Below, one piece after another: positions 16,707-25,905 of a DNA stretch of 64,000 bases; position 1 is the stretch's first letter; the number at the start of each line of letters is the position of its first letter. The notes below the pieces were generated by a model, which did not search any database, was not told where the DNA came from, and saw nothing but the letters and a program-made list of their open reading frames with translations. The DNA comes from Foliamicus sp965115835 (lineage in GTDB: Bacteria > Pseudomonadota > Gammaproteobacteria > Steroidobacterales > Foliamicaceae): contig OZ220471.1 in the NCBI GenBank assembly GCA_965115835.1, positions 1,240,001-1,304,000 on the forward strand. The letters run 5' to 3'. Both the position numbers and the translations under genes were made by a program.

Positions 16707-19012
16707 CAGGAACGGTTCCACTCGTCGATGATCGGCGCCGGCGTGGCGGAAAGACGATTGCCTTCTATCCGGGTAACGGGGTCGCCAACCGTGTGCGTGA
16801 CGTGAACGGGACGGCTGTCCACGAAGTCGTTGTCGCGAATATCCGCCGCCTGCACACCCCACAGCCGGATGGATGCGGCCGCCTTGTTGCGCACGCCCCG
16901 GCCCACCGAATCCAGCACGTTGGAACGGATCTCGACGCGCGGGCCGAAGGTGCTCTCGTCCGTTCCACCCCGGTAAATGTCCAAAACGGCGCCGCCTATG
17001 TTCACAAATTCGCTCTCGAGTACCGAAATGAACTCGCCGTTGTAGCGGCCCAGGTCGTCGCTTTCCCGGTCCAGCGCAATCACGTTGCCTGTAATGTTCC
17101 TGAAGCGGGATCGAACAATCCGGATCCGGTCGGCGAAGGTGTTCCTGGCTACCGACATGAAATGGAACGAGCGGTTGACATCCAGATCTGCGACAGTGCA
17201 GCCCTCCACGACGAGGGTGTAGTTACTCACCATCGAGTAGCGGCTGGTGCGCACCACCGAGTTGCCGGCCACATCAGGGGCCGACGCGCCGGAAATGTCC
17301 AGATCCTGCAATTCGAGGCTCCCGCCCGGCGCGAGTTCGAAAAGCGTCGAGCGTTCGAACCTGATGCGCACCGTCCCCGGCCCCTGTGCGGCCTGCAACC
17401 GCAGCGGCCGGTCGACCAGGATGATCTTTCGCACCCGGTAGTCGCCCGGGGTCAATTTGAGAATGGAGCCTGCTCCGGCGCTGCCCGCGGCGCTGAACAG
17501 GGCGTCTTCCCCCGGGGAAACGCTCATCTGCGCCCCTTCCGCTCCGGAATCGCGGTCGGGGGGCGGCCTGGGGTACCAGACAACTCCCGCCCGATCGCTT
17601 TCCGGGACTTTCAGGTCGGCGCGCACGCCGATTGCGCCCGGTTCGCCATCGACCGGATACAGCAAACCGTTCGCCCCCTCTTGCATCGCAAACTCGTTGT
17701 TCGAGAATCCCCGTTCCAGGGGCAATCCCTCCACGGCGTTGAAGGCATTGTTTGCAAAGGCAATGCCACTGGTATCGTCATGCACGCGGATAATGTTCCG
17801 CCGGTCGCCGTTGAATATCAGGTTGGAGCGAAACTGGCTGTTGACCGGCGGCGCCGAACGCTCCTGATCGCTTCCGGCCGCCAATTCGATGTGCTCGCAC
17901 TCGACAATCGAGTTGTTTTCGATCACTACATCATCAACCTGATGATAGCGGTTGAGGGGCGAGTCCGGAACGCCGTTCATGACCACCAGCGCACCCCCGA
18001 ACCGGTAGCCGGTCAGCCCCTGCAGATAGTTGTTGCGGATGACATGGCCCTTGTTGATGACCCGTATGCCGCCGGTGTTCGGAACGCCATTGCCAAGAAA
18101 CACATTGTCCTCGACCACGCTGTTGTTCCCGTGGCGCAGCGTGAGCGTTCCCCGCGATTCCAGAAACAGGTTCCCGCGAAAGGTGTTCCCGCCCGACTTG
18201 TTCGAGATAATTTCCACTTCGCCATTGCAGCGGTCGAAGAGATTGTTCTCCACCAGCGTCAGCGAATCGCTGAGCGAATAGTGGCTGGTGCCGATCCGGA
18301 GCGTCTCGCCGCCATTGGATCCCAGTACCGGACGCGGGCCGAAGTAGTTGTGGTCGATGCGGTGGTGGTTGCGCTGGTTTTCCTCGCCATCCAGGCGGAC
18401 AGCCATGGTGACTCCGGCGTTGCCCTTGCCCACAAGGTGGTTGTGGTCGAAACGGTTGTAACGCCCGAACATCAGCACCCAGAAGTCGGTCTCATGGCGC
18501 TCGGGATTGTTGAAGTGGTCGATGACGGTCTCGGTAACCCGGGAGTGATAGGCAGGCTCGCCCCTGGCGCGGCGAAAGGAGATAACCGCCCGGGTAGGTG
18601 AATGGCCGTTTTTGAACACCAGGCCGGACACCACCAGATGTCGGCCGCTGAGGCGCAAATTGGACTGGCCGCTGATCACGACCTGCCCCCGGGTCTCCGC
18701 CGTCAGCGTAATCGGCTCTTCGGGTCGGCCTTCCCCGCGAAACAGAATTTCAAAATCGCGCCATACGCCATTGGCAAGAACGATCACGTCGCCAGGCCGG
18801 GCGCGGTCCACGGCGTCACGATATTCCTGCTGCGTGCGCACAAGGGCGCCGGCGCCCCGGGCATCGCCGGCTGCCGCCAGCACCGCCAGCGTCAGGACAA
18901 CGAGAAACGCCCACAGCCCTCCGGCGCCCTTCGCGAGCCTGGATGCGCGCCGGCCTGGATATCCCGCCGGATTCCGGAACCCGGAAAGGGCAGACTCGAT
19001 ACAGGATGTCAT
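16706..19012 (-). CDS. Alginate lyase, polysaccharide lyase family 6 (two beta-helix domains)
   Basis: An exported alginate/chondroitinase-B-type lyase of 768 residues. After a long basic N-region and signal helix (~33-55), domain 1 is a right-handed parallel beta-helix with the PL6 catalytic pair K272 (SNKSGGN) and R293 (LTLRHGN), exactly 21 residues apart as in chondroitinase B and AlyGC. Calcium ligands fit E236, E265 and E267 (GGETLRIG, EVEIIS). A second beta-helix fills residues ~460-768, as in the dimeric enzyme AlyGC. ATG 19012 is preferred to a TTG four codons upstream. It leads into PL17 by a TGATG overlap and follows the GntR gene by 76 bases. Confidence 0.92.
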   Translation of the reverse strand: MTSCIESALSGFRNPAGYPGRRASRLAKGAGGLWAFLVVLTLAVLAAAGDARGAGALVRTQQEYRDAVDRARPGDVIVLANGVWRDFEILFRGEGRPEEPITLTAETRGQVVISGQSNLRLSGRHLVVSGLVFKNGHSPTRAVISFRRARGEPAYHSRVTETVIDHFNNPERHETDFWVLMFGRYNRFDHNHLVGKGNAGVTMAVRLDGEENQRNHHRIDHNYFGPRPVLGSNGGETLRIGTSHYSLSDSLTLVENNLFDRCNGEVEIISNKSGGNTFRGNLFLESRGTLTLRHGNNSVVEDNVFLGNGVPNTGGIRVINKGHVIRNNYLQGLTGYRFGGALVVMNGVPDSPLNRYHQVDDVVIENNSIVECEHIELAAGSDQERSAPPVNSQFRSNLIFNGDRRNIIRVHDDTSGIAFANNAFNAVEGLPLERGFSNNEFAMQEGANGLLYPVDGEPGAIGVRADLKVPESDRAGVVWYPRPPPDRDSGAEGAQMSVSPGEDALFSAAGSAGAGSILKLTPGDYRVRKIILVDRPLRLQAAQGPGTVRIRFERSTLFELAPGGSLELQDLDISGASAPDVAGNSVVRTSRYSMVSNYTLVVEGCTVADLDVNRSFHFMSVARNTFADRIRIVRSRFRNITGNVIALDRESDDLGRYNGEFISVLESEFVNIGGAVLDIYRGGTDESTFGPRVEIRSNVLDSVGRGVRNKAAASIRLWGVQAADIRDNDFVDSRPVHVTHTVGDPVTRIEGNRLSATPAPIIDEWNRS

Positions 19013-19057
19013 GGCAGGAACCAACGAAAATACGGGGCCGGGCAGGATGTTATGGAA

Positions 19058-19076
19058 CTGCGGCCCGGTCCGGTGA
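19058..19076 (+). repeat. Partial copy of a dispersed intergenic repeat
   Basis: CTGCGGCCCGGTCCGGTGA here matches, with one difference, the end of the longer repeat at 36562-36713, and its core also occurs at 25659-25682 on the other strand. It lies in the short gap between the PL6 and GntR genes. Confidence 0.4.
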
Positions 19077-19088
19077 GGCAGGCGGGCT

Positions 19089-19835
19089 CTAGATGCGAAC
19101 GCTCTTCAGGAACCGCGCCCGGATTTCACTGGTTTTCCGGCTTACATCACTGAGCGCCTTCTGCTCGGTAACATCCAGCATGGATTCCAGCAGCCGCATG
19201 AAGTGCTTCCTCATTGCCTGGCGCGCCTGTGCAGGATCGCGACCGTACAGCGCCTCGAGAATTTCCTGGTGCTCCTCTCCGCGCGCCGTTGCGTCTTCCG
19301 AGCAAACGGAGTCGTACACCTCCTTTACCCGCGGCAATTCCATGCGCATTCTCCAAAGTTTCTCGACAATGAAATAAAGCACGGAATTCCCGGCCGCCGC
19401 CGCAATGGTCAGGTGAAAATCACGGTCCGCCAACTCGGCAGCATCCGGATCCTCGTGATCGTTGCTGCTCATTTTCACGATGAGATGCTCAAGCCGCGCC
19501 AGCGTCTCGCTGCTGATGTCGGGGGCTGCGAGCGCGGCCACCTCGGACTCGAACAGCAAGCGCGCCTCCGTCAGTTCGAGCGCGCTGGCGCTGGGCAGCA
19601 CCTCGACCCGGGAACTGGCGGCATTGAGCACATGCGCTCCGGAGCCGGCGCGCACATCAAGCCTCCCGAGAGCCTGCAGCGAAATCAACGCCTGGCGAAC
19701 CGTGACCCGGCTGACATGGAATTGCGCGGCCAGCTCGCGTTCCCCCGGCAAGCGGGCGCCGGGCGGATACGCCCCCTCCTCAATCCGTTGCGCAATCCTT
19801 TGCGCAACGGCCTCGTATAGCCTCTGTTCCTTCAT
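19089..19835 (-). CDS. GntR-family (FCD subfamily) transcriptional regulator of the alginate operon
   Basis: A 248-residue repressor-type protein. The N-terminal winged helix (residues ~8-70) has GARLPGERELAAQFHVSRVT and VRQALISLQALGRL. The C-terminal all-helical FCD ligand domain carries the metal-site residues D/H in DRDFHLTIAAA and later histidines in EEHQEIL and MRKHF. FCD regulators usually bind sugar acids, so an alginate breakdown product such as DEH or KDG is a likely inducer (inferred). The start at 19835 is preceded by GGGGA; a longer frame to 19871 overlaps the receptor gene. It lies inside the operon it probably controls; a candidate operator is at 22940-22962. Confidence 0.92.
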   Translation of the reverse strand: MKEQRLYEAVAQRIAQRIEEGAYPPGARLPGERELAAQFHVSRVTVRQALISLQALGRLDVRAGSGAHVLNAASSRVEVLPSASALELTEARLLFESEVAALAAPDISSETLARLEHLIVKMSSNDHEDPDAAELADRDFHLTIAAAAGNSVLYFIVEKLWRMRMELPRVKEVYDSVCSEDATARGEEHQEILEALYGRDPAQARQAMRKHFMRLLESMLDVTEQKALSDVSRKTSEIRARFLKSVRI

Positions 19836-19848
19836 CCGTTCCCCGGTT

Positions 19849-22800
19849 TCAGAAGAACTTGGCCCGAACACCCACGAACAGGCGCGGGCCGTAACTGTTC
19901 ACTTCGGCAAGGTTGTTGGGCGTCGGATTGTACTGAATCCGGGGCTCGTCCAGCAGGTTGATGCCTTCCACCCGCAGCGTCACGCCATCGGCGATCTCGT
20001 AGGTGGCGCGGGCCTCGAGCACTTCATTGTCCGCAATGTAACGGATGTTTCCGGGCGAGCTGATGAATTGCTGGAAGTAGTCGCTGCGGGACTTGTAGAT
20101 GATCTGCACATCGAGGTTCCCGATCTGGTAGTAGAGCTGCGAGGAAATCACCGATTCGGAAAACCCGAACAAATTGGCCGGTTCCACGAAGCCGACGCGC
20201 TCCGATACCACGTTGCCGGCTTCATCCAGCACCCGTGCCGATCCGAAGTTGGCGTCCTCGAACTCGAAATCCGAATCCGCCAGATTCACGCTCAACTTGG
20301 CGCCCAGGCCGCTCAACAGACCGGGCAGGTAGCTGAACGAATGCGCCGCGGTCAATTCAAGGCCCGTCAAACGGCTCGATTCCTCGTCGGTGCGCATGGT
20401 GGTGACATCGGCGTTGAAAGGCTGTCCGTCAATCGTGAACTGCTCCACTCGCTGGGTATTCTCATAGCCGCCGAGGAAGCGCTTGAAGTAAACGCCCACG
20501 GCGAGTATCGAATCGTCGTTCGGATACCATTCCAGCGCCACATCGAGGTTCCACGAGGTCAGGGGCTCCAGATCGGGATTTCCGGAAGCTCTCGCGCTGC
20601 CGACGAGATCCGCAATCGACATGGGGTCGTCGTCGTCGTCCACGCTCAGGGCGCGACCGAAACCGAGATCGGCGGGGTCAGCCCGGGACATACCGCGGTA
20701 CAGGCCGCCCCGCAACAGCACATCATCGCGCCAGTCCACCACCAGGTTCACGCTCGGCAGCAGTTCCGCATACCGTTTGCCTCCGACTACCGACTGGAAG
20801 TTGCCGGAATCTTCCACCACCTCGATGGCGCCATCCTCGAGGGCGCGGGTAGTGAAGACCGTGCGCAGGCCAGTGGAGTTCACGTCGGTGGTAACAATCC
20901 GCAATCCGAAATTCCCCCGCACCGGCTTGCCTCCCCATTCATCGGTGAAATTCAACTGCACATAGGCGGCAAGGGTTTCTTCCTCCACATCGATATTGCT
21001 GACCGACGGACCCGGAGACGGAATGGCGGGAACCACGCCCAGAAATTCCCTGACCAGACAAAGCGGGTCGAAAGTGGCGTAGCTGCTGCCCGTCCCTTCC
21101 GTGATGACGTTGCCGTCCGAATCGACATTGGTGATCAGGTTCTGGCCATTGCTGGGCTCGGAAAGGAACCCGGGCTCCGGGAATCGCTCGTTGCGGCAGG
21201 CCAGACTCGCGGCCTGTATGGCGTCGTCGGGATGCTGGTGTTCGTCGCGCGCCCTGGGAAAGCTGATGTACTCCAGTTCGGAGTAGCGAAGCCCGCTTTC
21301 GATGCTTCCGATCGGCCCCCAGTCCAGCTCGAACTCGAGGTCGCCGCGGACAGCCTTGATCGTGTTGTCGCGCGACTGGTTCAGGTCCACGCGGGTGCGG
21401 GCCGAGTCTGCGTACAGGTCGTGATTGGTGACATCGAAGTTCCGTACCGTGACCAATGGAACGACGGAGCCGCTGCCCGGGATCCGGATGGACGTGAAAA
21501 TGCGGTCCGAACCCGCCGGCGTTGCGTTGCCGTAGATGTCGCGAGGCTCCGACTGAAGCCGCGTATGGATGATGTTCTCGCGTCGCGAAGTATCCGACCA
21601 GGACACATCGAAGGACAGATACAGCCGATCAGTCGCCTGGAACCCCAAGTTCAATCCGCCCCCCGCGTATTCCTCGATCCGCTCCTGGTATGTGCTCAAG
21701 GTCTCGATGCGGCCTACGGTATCGAAGCGGGACACCTCGCCGGTGGGCGCAGCGACCAGCGTCACGGGCGTCAGGTCGGGAATGATCCGGCGTTGCTCGG
21801 CGAAATAGAGGTCGTTGCGCACTTCGGTGAAGGTGCGGTCGGACAGCTGCATGTCGAAGTTGATATCGACCCGATCGCTGGGCTGCCACTGGAAGGCGCC
21901 AAACCAGGACTCCCGGTCGTCATCGGTGATGTTCTGGCGGAAAGAACGGGAGCTGGGCACAAAGATGAACGGCGCCCCCGCATCCGGCGCCGAACCGGTG
22001 GAAGGATCGACGACGATGTTCAGATTGCCCGCGCCGCTGTCGCAATTGCCGCTGGAAGTTCTGCCCACGCCGCCGTTGACCGCCGGGTCGTTGCGACAGT
22101 CGCGCCAACCGCTGGTGGTGCGGAATTCCTGCTCCGGGTTGGTTCCCAGCCGCTTCTGGACGCCCAGGGAAATGCCGAAACTTCCCGTTTCGGGAGACCC
22201 GAACTGATCGATGTAGCTTACGGTTGTCCGGCTGCCCCATTCGCGCTCGTTGTCAACGATGTCGGAGTTGTCGGGGTGGTTGCTGCCCTTGATCTCGGTC
22301 TGGATCCTGCGCTTGCCGTAGTCCAGCGGCTTCAGTGTCTCCAGCTGGATCTGGCCGGACACCCCGCCCTCGATGAGGCTGGCCTCCTGGGTCTTGAATA
22401 CCAATAGCTTGTTGAACAGTTCCGACGGAAACTGGCTGAAGTTGACCGAACGGTCGCCACTGCCGTTGGTGGCTTCGCGCCCGTTGACAACCGTGGATCC
22501 CAAAAACGGACCCATGCCGCGGATCGAGATTTCCGTCGCTCCGCCCTGCTCCCGATGCGAGGCGGCGCTGGTCAGCGTTTCCAGCGCTTCGCCTATGGAC
22601 AAGGCCGGGATGTCGCCGATGTCCTCCGTGGACAGGGCTTCCACAACCGCATCGGAGAGCCGTTTTTCCTCTATCGAAGTGCGAATGACGCCCCGGGTGC
22701 CCGTAACGACAATCTCCTCGATGGCAGGTTCGTCGGCCGCCTCGTCCGGCGTGGGCGCATCCTGCGCCAGGACCGACCCCGCAACCAGCGTGGAACCCAG

Positions 22801-22863
22801 GGCCAAGCCGATTGAAAGCCGCGTCTGCCGCCCGGAAAGGGAGTGGGTTTTGTATGCGCGCAT
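19849..22863 (-). CDS. TonB-dependent outer-membrane receptor, alginate operon
   Basis: A 1004-residue TonB-dependent receptor, longer than siderophore receptors and in the size range of carbohydrate receptors of Gammaproteobacteria. It has a signal peptide (cleavage after VLAQ, ~34), a TonB box (IEEIVVTGTRG, ~48-58), a plug domain (ISIRGMGPFLGSTVVNGRE), and a 22-strand barrel ending in a terminal phenylalanine (VRAKFF). The SIGEALETLTS segment in the plug is typical of the polysaccharide-linked group. It is the first gene of the alginate operon, thirteen bases ahead of the GntR gene, and is expected to import alginate oligosaccharides into the periplasm; that substrate is inferred from context. 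Confidence 0.92.
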   Translation of the reverse strand: MRAYKTHSLSGRQTRLSIGLALGSTLVAGSVLAQDAPTPDEAADEPAIEEIVVTGTRGVIRTSIEEKRLSDAVVEALSTEDIGDIPALSIGEALETLTSAASHREQGGATEISIRGMGPFLGSTVVNGREATNGSGDRSVNFSQFPSELFNKLLVFKTQEASLIEGGVSGQIQLETLKPLDYGKRRIQTEIKGSNHPDNSDIVDNEREWGSRTTVSYIDQFGSPETGSFGISLGVQKRLGTNPEQEFRTTSGWRDCRNDPAVNGGVGRTSSGNCDSGAGNLNIVVDPSTGSAPDAGAPFIFVPSSRSFRQNITDDDRESWFGAFQWQPSDRVDINFDMQLSDRTFTEVRNDLYFAEQRRIIPDLTPVTLVAAPTGEVSRFDTVGRIETLSTYQERIEEYAGGGLNLGFQATDRLYLSFDVSWSDTSRRENIIHTRLQSEPRDIYGNATPAGSDRIFTSIRIPGSGSVVPLVTVRNFDVTNHDLYADSARTRVDLNQSRDNTIKAVRGDLEFELDWGPIGSIESGLRYSELEYISFPRARDEHQHPDDAIQAASLACRNERFPEPGFLSEPSNGQNLITNVDSDGNVITEGTGSSYATFDPLCLVREFLGVVPAIPSPGPSVSNIDVEEETLAAYVQLNFTDEWGGKPVRGNFGLRIVTTDVNSTGLRTVFTTRALEDGAIEVVEDSGNFQSVVGGKRYAELLPSVNLVVDWRDDVLLRGGLYRGMSRADPADLGFGRALSVDDDDDPMSIADLVGSARASGNPDLEPLTSWNLDVALEWYPNDDSILAVGVYFKRFLGGYENTQRVEQFTIDGQPFNADVTTMRTDEESSRLTGLELTAAHSFSYLPGLLSGLGAKLSVNLADSDFEFEDANFGSARVLDEAGNVVSERVGFVEPANLFGFSESVISSQLYYQIGNLDVQIIYKSRSDYFQQFISSPGNIRYIADNEVLEARATYEIADGVTLRVEGINLLDEPRIQYNPTPNNLAEVNSYGPRLFVGVRAKFF

Positions 22864-22939
22864 GTCTGGTTCCCCAAGAGTTCCTCAAGCCGGAGTATAT
22901 ACCGAAGGCCATCAATCAGAACGACCTTTCTGTAAGTCC

Positions 22940-22962
22940 GGTAACGATATTCCGGTATTACC
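22940..22962. promoter_or_regulatory. Candidate GntR operator upstream of the alginate operon
   Basis: A perfect odd palindrome GGTATTACC (22954-22962) follows a related half GGTAAC (22940-22945). It lies 77-99 bases before the receptor start. FadR/FCD-type repressors bind short palindromes of this kind, so it is a plausible site for the GntR protein encoded in the operon. Confidence 0.45.
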
Positions 22963-23109
22963 AATCATGCGTGCGCCATGTCCGGTTCTCCGCCCGGTCC
23001 CGACCCGATTCCGGCTCGCTCCGGCCGGGCGCGGCAAATGCGAGGGTACCCAAAAGCAACAGGCGTTCTCAGTGATCGTTTTCCTCTCCACGGAGTCCGC
23101 CACGCGGGC

Positions 23110-23673
23110 TCAAGGCTTTGCCGGTTCGCGCATCTCGTGGCGGGCGCGCAGCATGTACAGGGCGCCCGTAAGCAGGGTCAGCGCCGCCGAGAGCAACAAG
23201 AGCACATATCCAATCTCGTAGATGGGCAGGAACCAGAGCGATTCCTTGTAGAGCATGCAGGACAAGGCCACCATCTGCAGGATGGACTTGTAGCGGGCCA
23301 ATCGAATGACATCCACACGGCCCCGTTTCCCCAGCAGGGCCATCCATTCCCGCAGCGCCGACACGGCCACTTCGCGGGCGAGAATCACGATCGCCACCAG
23401 CGCCAGCGGCAACTCCCCGGGGTCGGATCGGACCAGCAGCAAGAGCGCCGCAATGACCAGCAACTTGTCCGCAACCGGGTCGAGAAATGCGCCGAAACGC
23501 GACCCCTGATCGAAACGCCGCGCCACCCAGCCGTCCAGCCAGTCCGTCAGCGCCGCGGCGGCGAATAGCAGGCCGGCTGCAGGACCCGCCCAGGAAAACG
23601 GCAACAGGTACACGGCAACCACGCCGGGAATGGCGCCGATGCGGAACCAGGTAAGGATAATGGCCAGATTCAT
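23110..23673 (-). CDS. pgsA: CDP-diacylglycerol--glycerol-3-phosphate 3-phosphatidyltransferase
   Basis: An integral membrane enzyme that makes phosphatidylglycerol phosphate, the first step to PG and cardiolipin. The CDP-alcohol phosphotransferase signature is complete: TDWLDGWVARRFDQGSRFGA followed by FLDPVADK, i.e. D-x2-DG-x2-AR-x8-G-x3-D-x3-D. About five membrane helices are predicted in 187 residues. ATG 23673 gives the usual MNL..LTWFRI start; another ATG three codons upstream is possible. It lies 126 bases downstream of uvrC on the same strand, the pairing seen in many Gammaproteobacteria. Confidence 0.95.
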   Translation of the reverse strand: MNLAIILTWFRIGAIPGVVAVYLLPFSWAGPAAGLLFAAAALTDWLDGWVARRFDQGSRFGAFLDPVADKLLVIAALLLLVRSDPGELPLALVAIVILAREVAVSALREWMALLGKRGRVDVIRLARYKSILQMVALSCMLYKESLWFLPIYEIGYVLLLLSAALTLLTGALYMLRARHEMREPAKP

Positions 23674-23799
23674 GCCGCCCATGCCGCCACTATACTGAAT
23701 CTCCGGGGTTGCGGATCGGAAGGTCGCAAGCGCAGGAAATCCAGGATCGACCGGCCTGCGCCGGCTCCATTGAATATCGTTACTGCGGGACGCGTCCGG

Positions 23800-25626
23800 T
23801 CAGTGAAGGGCGTCATGGATGCGTTGCGCCAGTTCGGGACCGATCCCGGGCAGCTTTCGCAAATCCTCCAGCGCGGCGGCTTCCACCCCGCGCAAGCCGC
23901 CGAAATGGCGCAGAAGCGCCCGGCGGCGCTTCGGTCCCAGCCCGGGCACTTCCTCGAGAACCGACGATTTTCGCGCCTTCTGCCGCCGCCGGCGATGTCC
24001 CTCGAGGGCGAACCGGTGGGCCTCGTCGCGTAGATGCACGATCAGCTTCAAGGCCGCGGAATCGGCCCCTGGAAGAAGCGGCCGATCCAGATCGGCCATG
24101 TGGATTCGTTCCCGGCCGCTGCGGCGACCGAATCCCTTGGACACCGCGGCAACCGGCAGGCTGCCCAGACCCAGCGTTTCCAACTCGGCGCGCGCTGCCG
24201 CAAGTTGCCCCCGGCCGCCGTCCAGCAGCAGCAGCTCGGGCAAGACGGCGTCCTCGCGAACCCGCCTGCTGTAGCGCCGGCGCACCGCTTCGGCAATGGC
24301 CGCGCAATCATCGCCGCTTGCGGCGTCCTTGATGTTGAACCGCCGGTATTCCGAACGGTTGACGCCTTCTGCGCCAAGGACCACGCAGGAAGCCACCGGC
24401 AACTCGCCCCCGGTATGGCTGATGTCAAAGCACTCGATCCGCTCCGGCGGGCGCATCAGGCGCAGTTCCCTGGCCAGGGCCCGGAGCTGCGAGGCCAGGC
24501 CGCGCGCGCCCCGCGCCCGCTGCAGGGCGCCGGCGCCGGCGTTCTTGCGCGCCAGTTCGACCCAGCGCCGGCGCCAACCCCGGACTCGCCAGCGCACCGC
24601 CACCGCATGGCCGCTCTTGAGGGCCAGAGCGCTCTCCAGAAGCTCGCGGCGTTCAACGGGACCGTCGCTGATGATCTCGCGCGGAGCGCCGCGCTCGAAG
24701 TAGTGCTGCGCAATGAAAGCGCCCGATACCTCGCCTGGCTCCACTCCCGGCATCACGCGCGGGAAAAACAGCCGACTGCCCGTCAGCGCGCCGCGGCGTA
24801 TCCACAACACGGCCACGCAATACGCGCCGCCGCTTTCGGCCAACGCCACCACATCCAGGTCCCGCGCCGCGCCGCCGGCCACGGATTGACTGGCCTGAAT
24901 GCGCTGCAAGGCGGCCACCCGGTCACGGAACAGAGCGGCGCGTTCGTAGTCCAGCGCCTTCGAGGCGTCTTCCATGCGCGCCAGCAGATCCTCCAGCACC
25001 GCATCGTTCCTGCCTTCGAGAAACAGCAGGGCCTGACGCGTGGCCACGGCATAGTCGGCGCGGCTCACCAGTCCCACGCAAGGCGCCGTGCAGCGGTTCA
25101 GCTGGTACTGCAGGCAGGGTCTTTCCCGGTGGCGAAAATACGCATTCTCGCAAAGTCGAATGCGAAACAGCTTCTGCGCCTGACTGAGTGCGCCACGCAC
25201 CGCGGCGGCATTGGAGTACGGCCCCAGGTAGCGACCCTTGCCGCGCCGCGAGCCGCGATGAAAGGCGAACCGTGGAAAAGGCTCGCCGGTGGAAACGTAC
25301 ACATGGGGATAGCTCTTGTCATCCCGCAAGTACACGTTGAAGCGCGGCCGGTGACGCTTGATCAGGTTGCACTCCAGCAGCAACGCCTCCTGTTCCGTGC
25401 CGGTAACCGTCACCTCCACACGCTGCGTGCGGTTCACCAGCTTCTGGATTCGGGGCTGGTGGATACGCGCTCCAAAATAGGACGCCACCCTGCGCCGCAG
25501 GTTCTTGGCCTTGCCCACATAGAGGACGCGGCCTTTTCGATCCAGCATCCGATAAACGCCGCAGCCCTGCGTGAGGCTTTGGAGAAAGGGCCCGGGATCG
25601 AAGCCGGGCTCGCTGCCGGCGCTCAT
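23800..25626 (-). CDS. uvrC: UvrABC excinuclease subunit C
   Basis: UvrC makes both incisions in nucleotide excision repair. The 608-residue protein has the GIY-YIG nuclease (GCGVYRMLDRKGRVLYVGKA, ~22-41, then NLRRRVASYF). It also has four cysteines of the linker region (~150-185), a UVR helix pair (~205-240), the RNase H-like second nuclease (ECFDISHTGGELPVASCVV; LLLDGGRGQL), and tandem C-terminal helix-hairpin-helices (VPGLGPKRRRALLRHFGGL). Length and active sites are normal. It is followed by pgsA. Confidence 0.97.
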   Translation of the reverse strand: MSAGSEPGFDPGPFLQSLTQGCGVYRMLDRKGRVLYVGKAKNLRRRVASYFGARIHQPRIQKLVNRTQRVEVTVTGTEQEALLLECNLIKRHRPRFNVYLRDDKSYPHVYVSTGEPFPRFAFHRGSRRGKGRYLGPYSNAAAVRGALSQAQKLFRIRLCENAYFRHRERPCLQYQLNRCTAPCVGLVSRADYAVATRQALLFLEGRNDAVLEDLLARMEDASKALDYERAALFRDRVAALQRIQASQSVAGGAARDLDVVALAESGGAYCVAVLWIRRGALTGSRLFFPRVMPGVEPGEVSGAFIAQHYFERGAPREIISDGPVERRELLESALALKSGHAVAVRWRVRGWRRRWVELARKNAGAGALQRARGARGLASQLRALARELRLMRPPERIECFDISHTGGELPVASCVVLGAEGVNRSEYRRFNIKDAASGDDCAAIAEAVRRRYSRRVREDAVLPELLLLDGGRGQLAAARAELETLGLGSLPVAAVSKGFGRRSGRERIHMADLDRPLLPGADSAALKLIVHLRDEAHRFALEGHRRRRQKARKSSVLEEVPGLGPKRRRALLRHFGGLRGVEAAALEDLRKLPGIGPELAQRIHDALH

Positions 25627-25658
25627 GGGAGCGCTGCTCCATCAACCCGGAGCTCTTG

Positions 25659-25813
25659 CCGGACCGGGCCGCAGCCTTGCAGCCCCTTGCCCGGCCTTGA
25701 TGTCTTGTCCACCACCTTCAACGACAATCCGGATCGGGCCTGCCGTGCATCACCTTGCAACTTGCGAACGATTCCGCCACGCCTGGGTATACACAGGCCC
25801 GCCACAGACCCGG
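25659..25813 (-). repeat. Dispersed intergenic repeat, copy B (~155 bp)
   Basis: Read on the minus strand, this 155-base segment resembles the 152-base segment at 36562-36713 (+). Both begin CCGGGYCT-GTGGCGG, share CGTGGCGGAATCGT near one third of their length and CCGGAYTGT-GTTG near two thirds, and end GCAAGGCTGCGGCCCG then RTCCGG. The middle is more diverged. It fills most of the gap between the DAHP synthase and uvrC, so it may also affect uvrC expression. No transposase or clear protein is encoded. Confidence 0.5.
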
Positions 25814-25905
25814 CCATGCCGATCCTCGCGAGCGCGAGCGTAACAATCGGCATCGCTCAAGGCGTCTCCCGGCCCGGAGTTCCGCAAACCGGCAAGCAAT
25901 CCGGG

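Noticed and set aside
14493..16805. 770-codon plus-strand frame antisense to PL17
   Set aside because: The PL17 frame has the signal peptide and catalytic residues; long antisense frames are common at this GC content.
19462..22407. 981-codon plus-strand frame antisense to the TonB receptor
   Set aside because: No domains, spans into the GntR gene, and codon-position composition fits the receptor frame.
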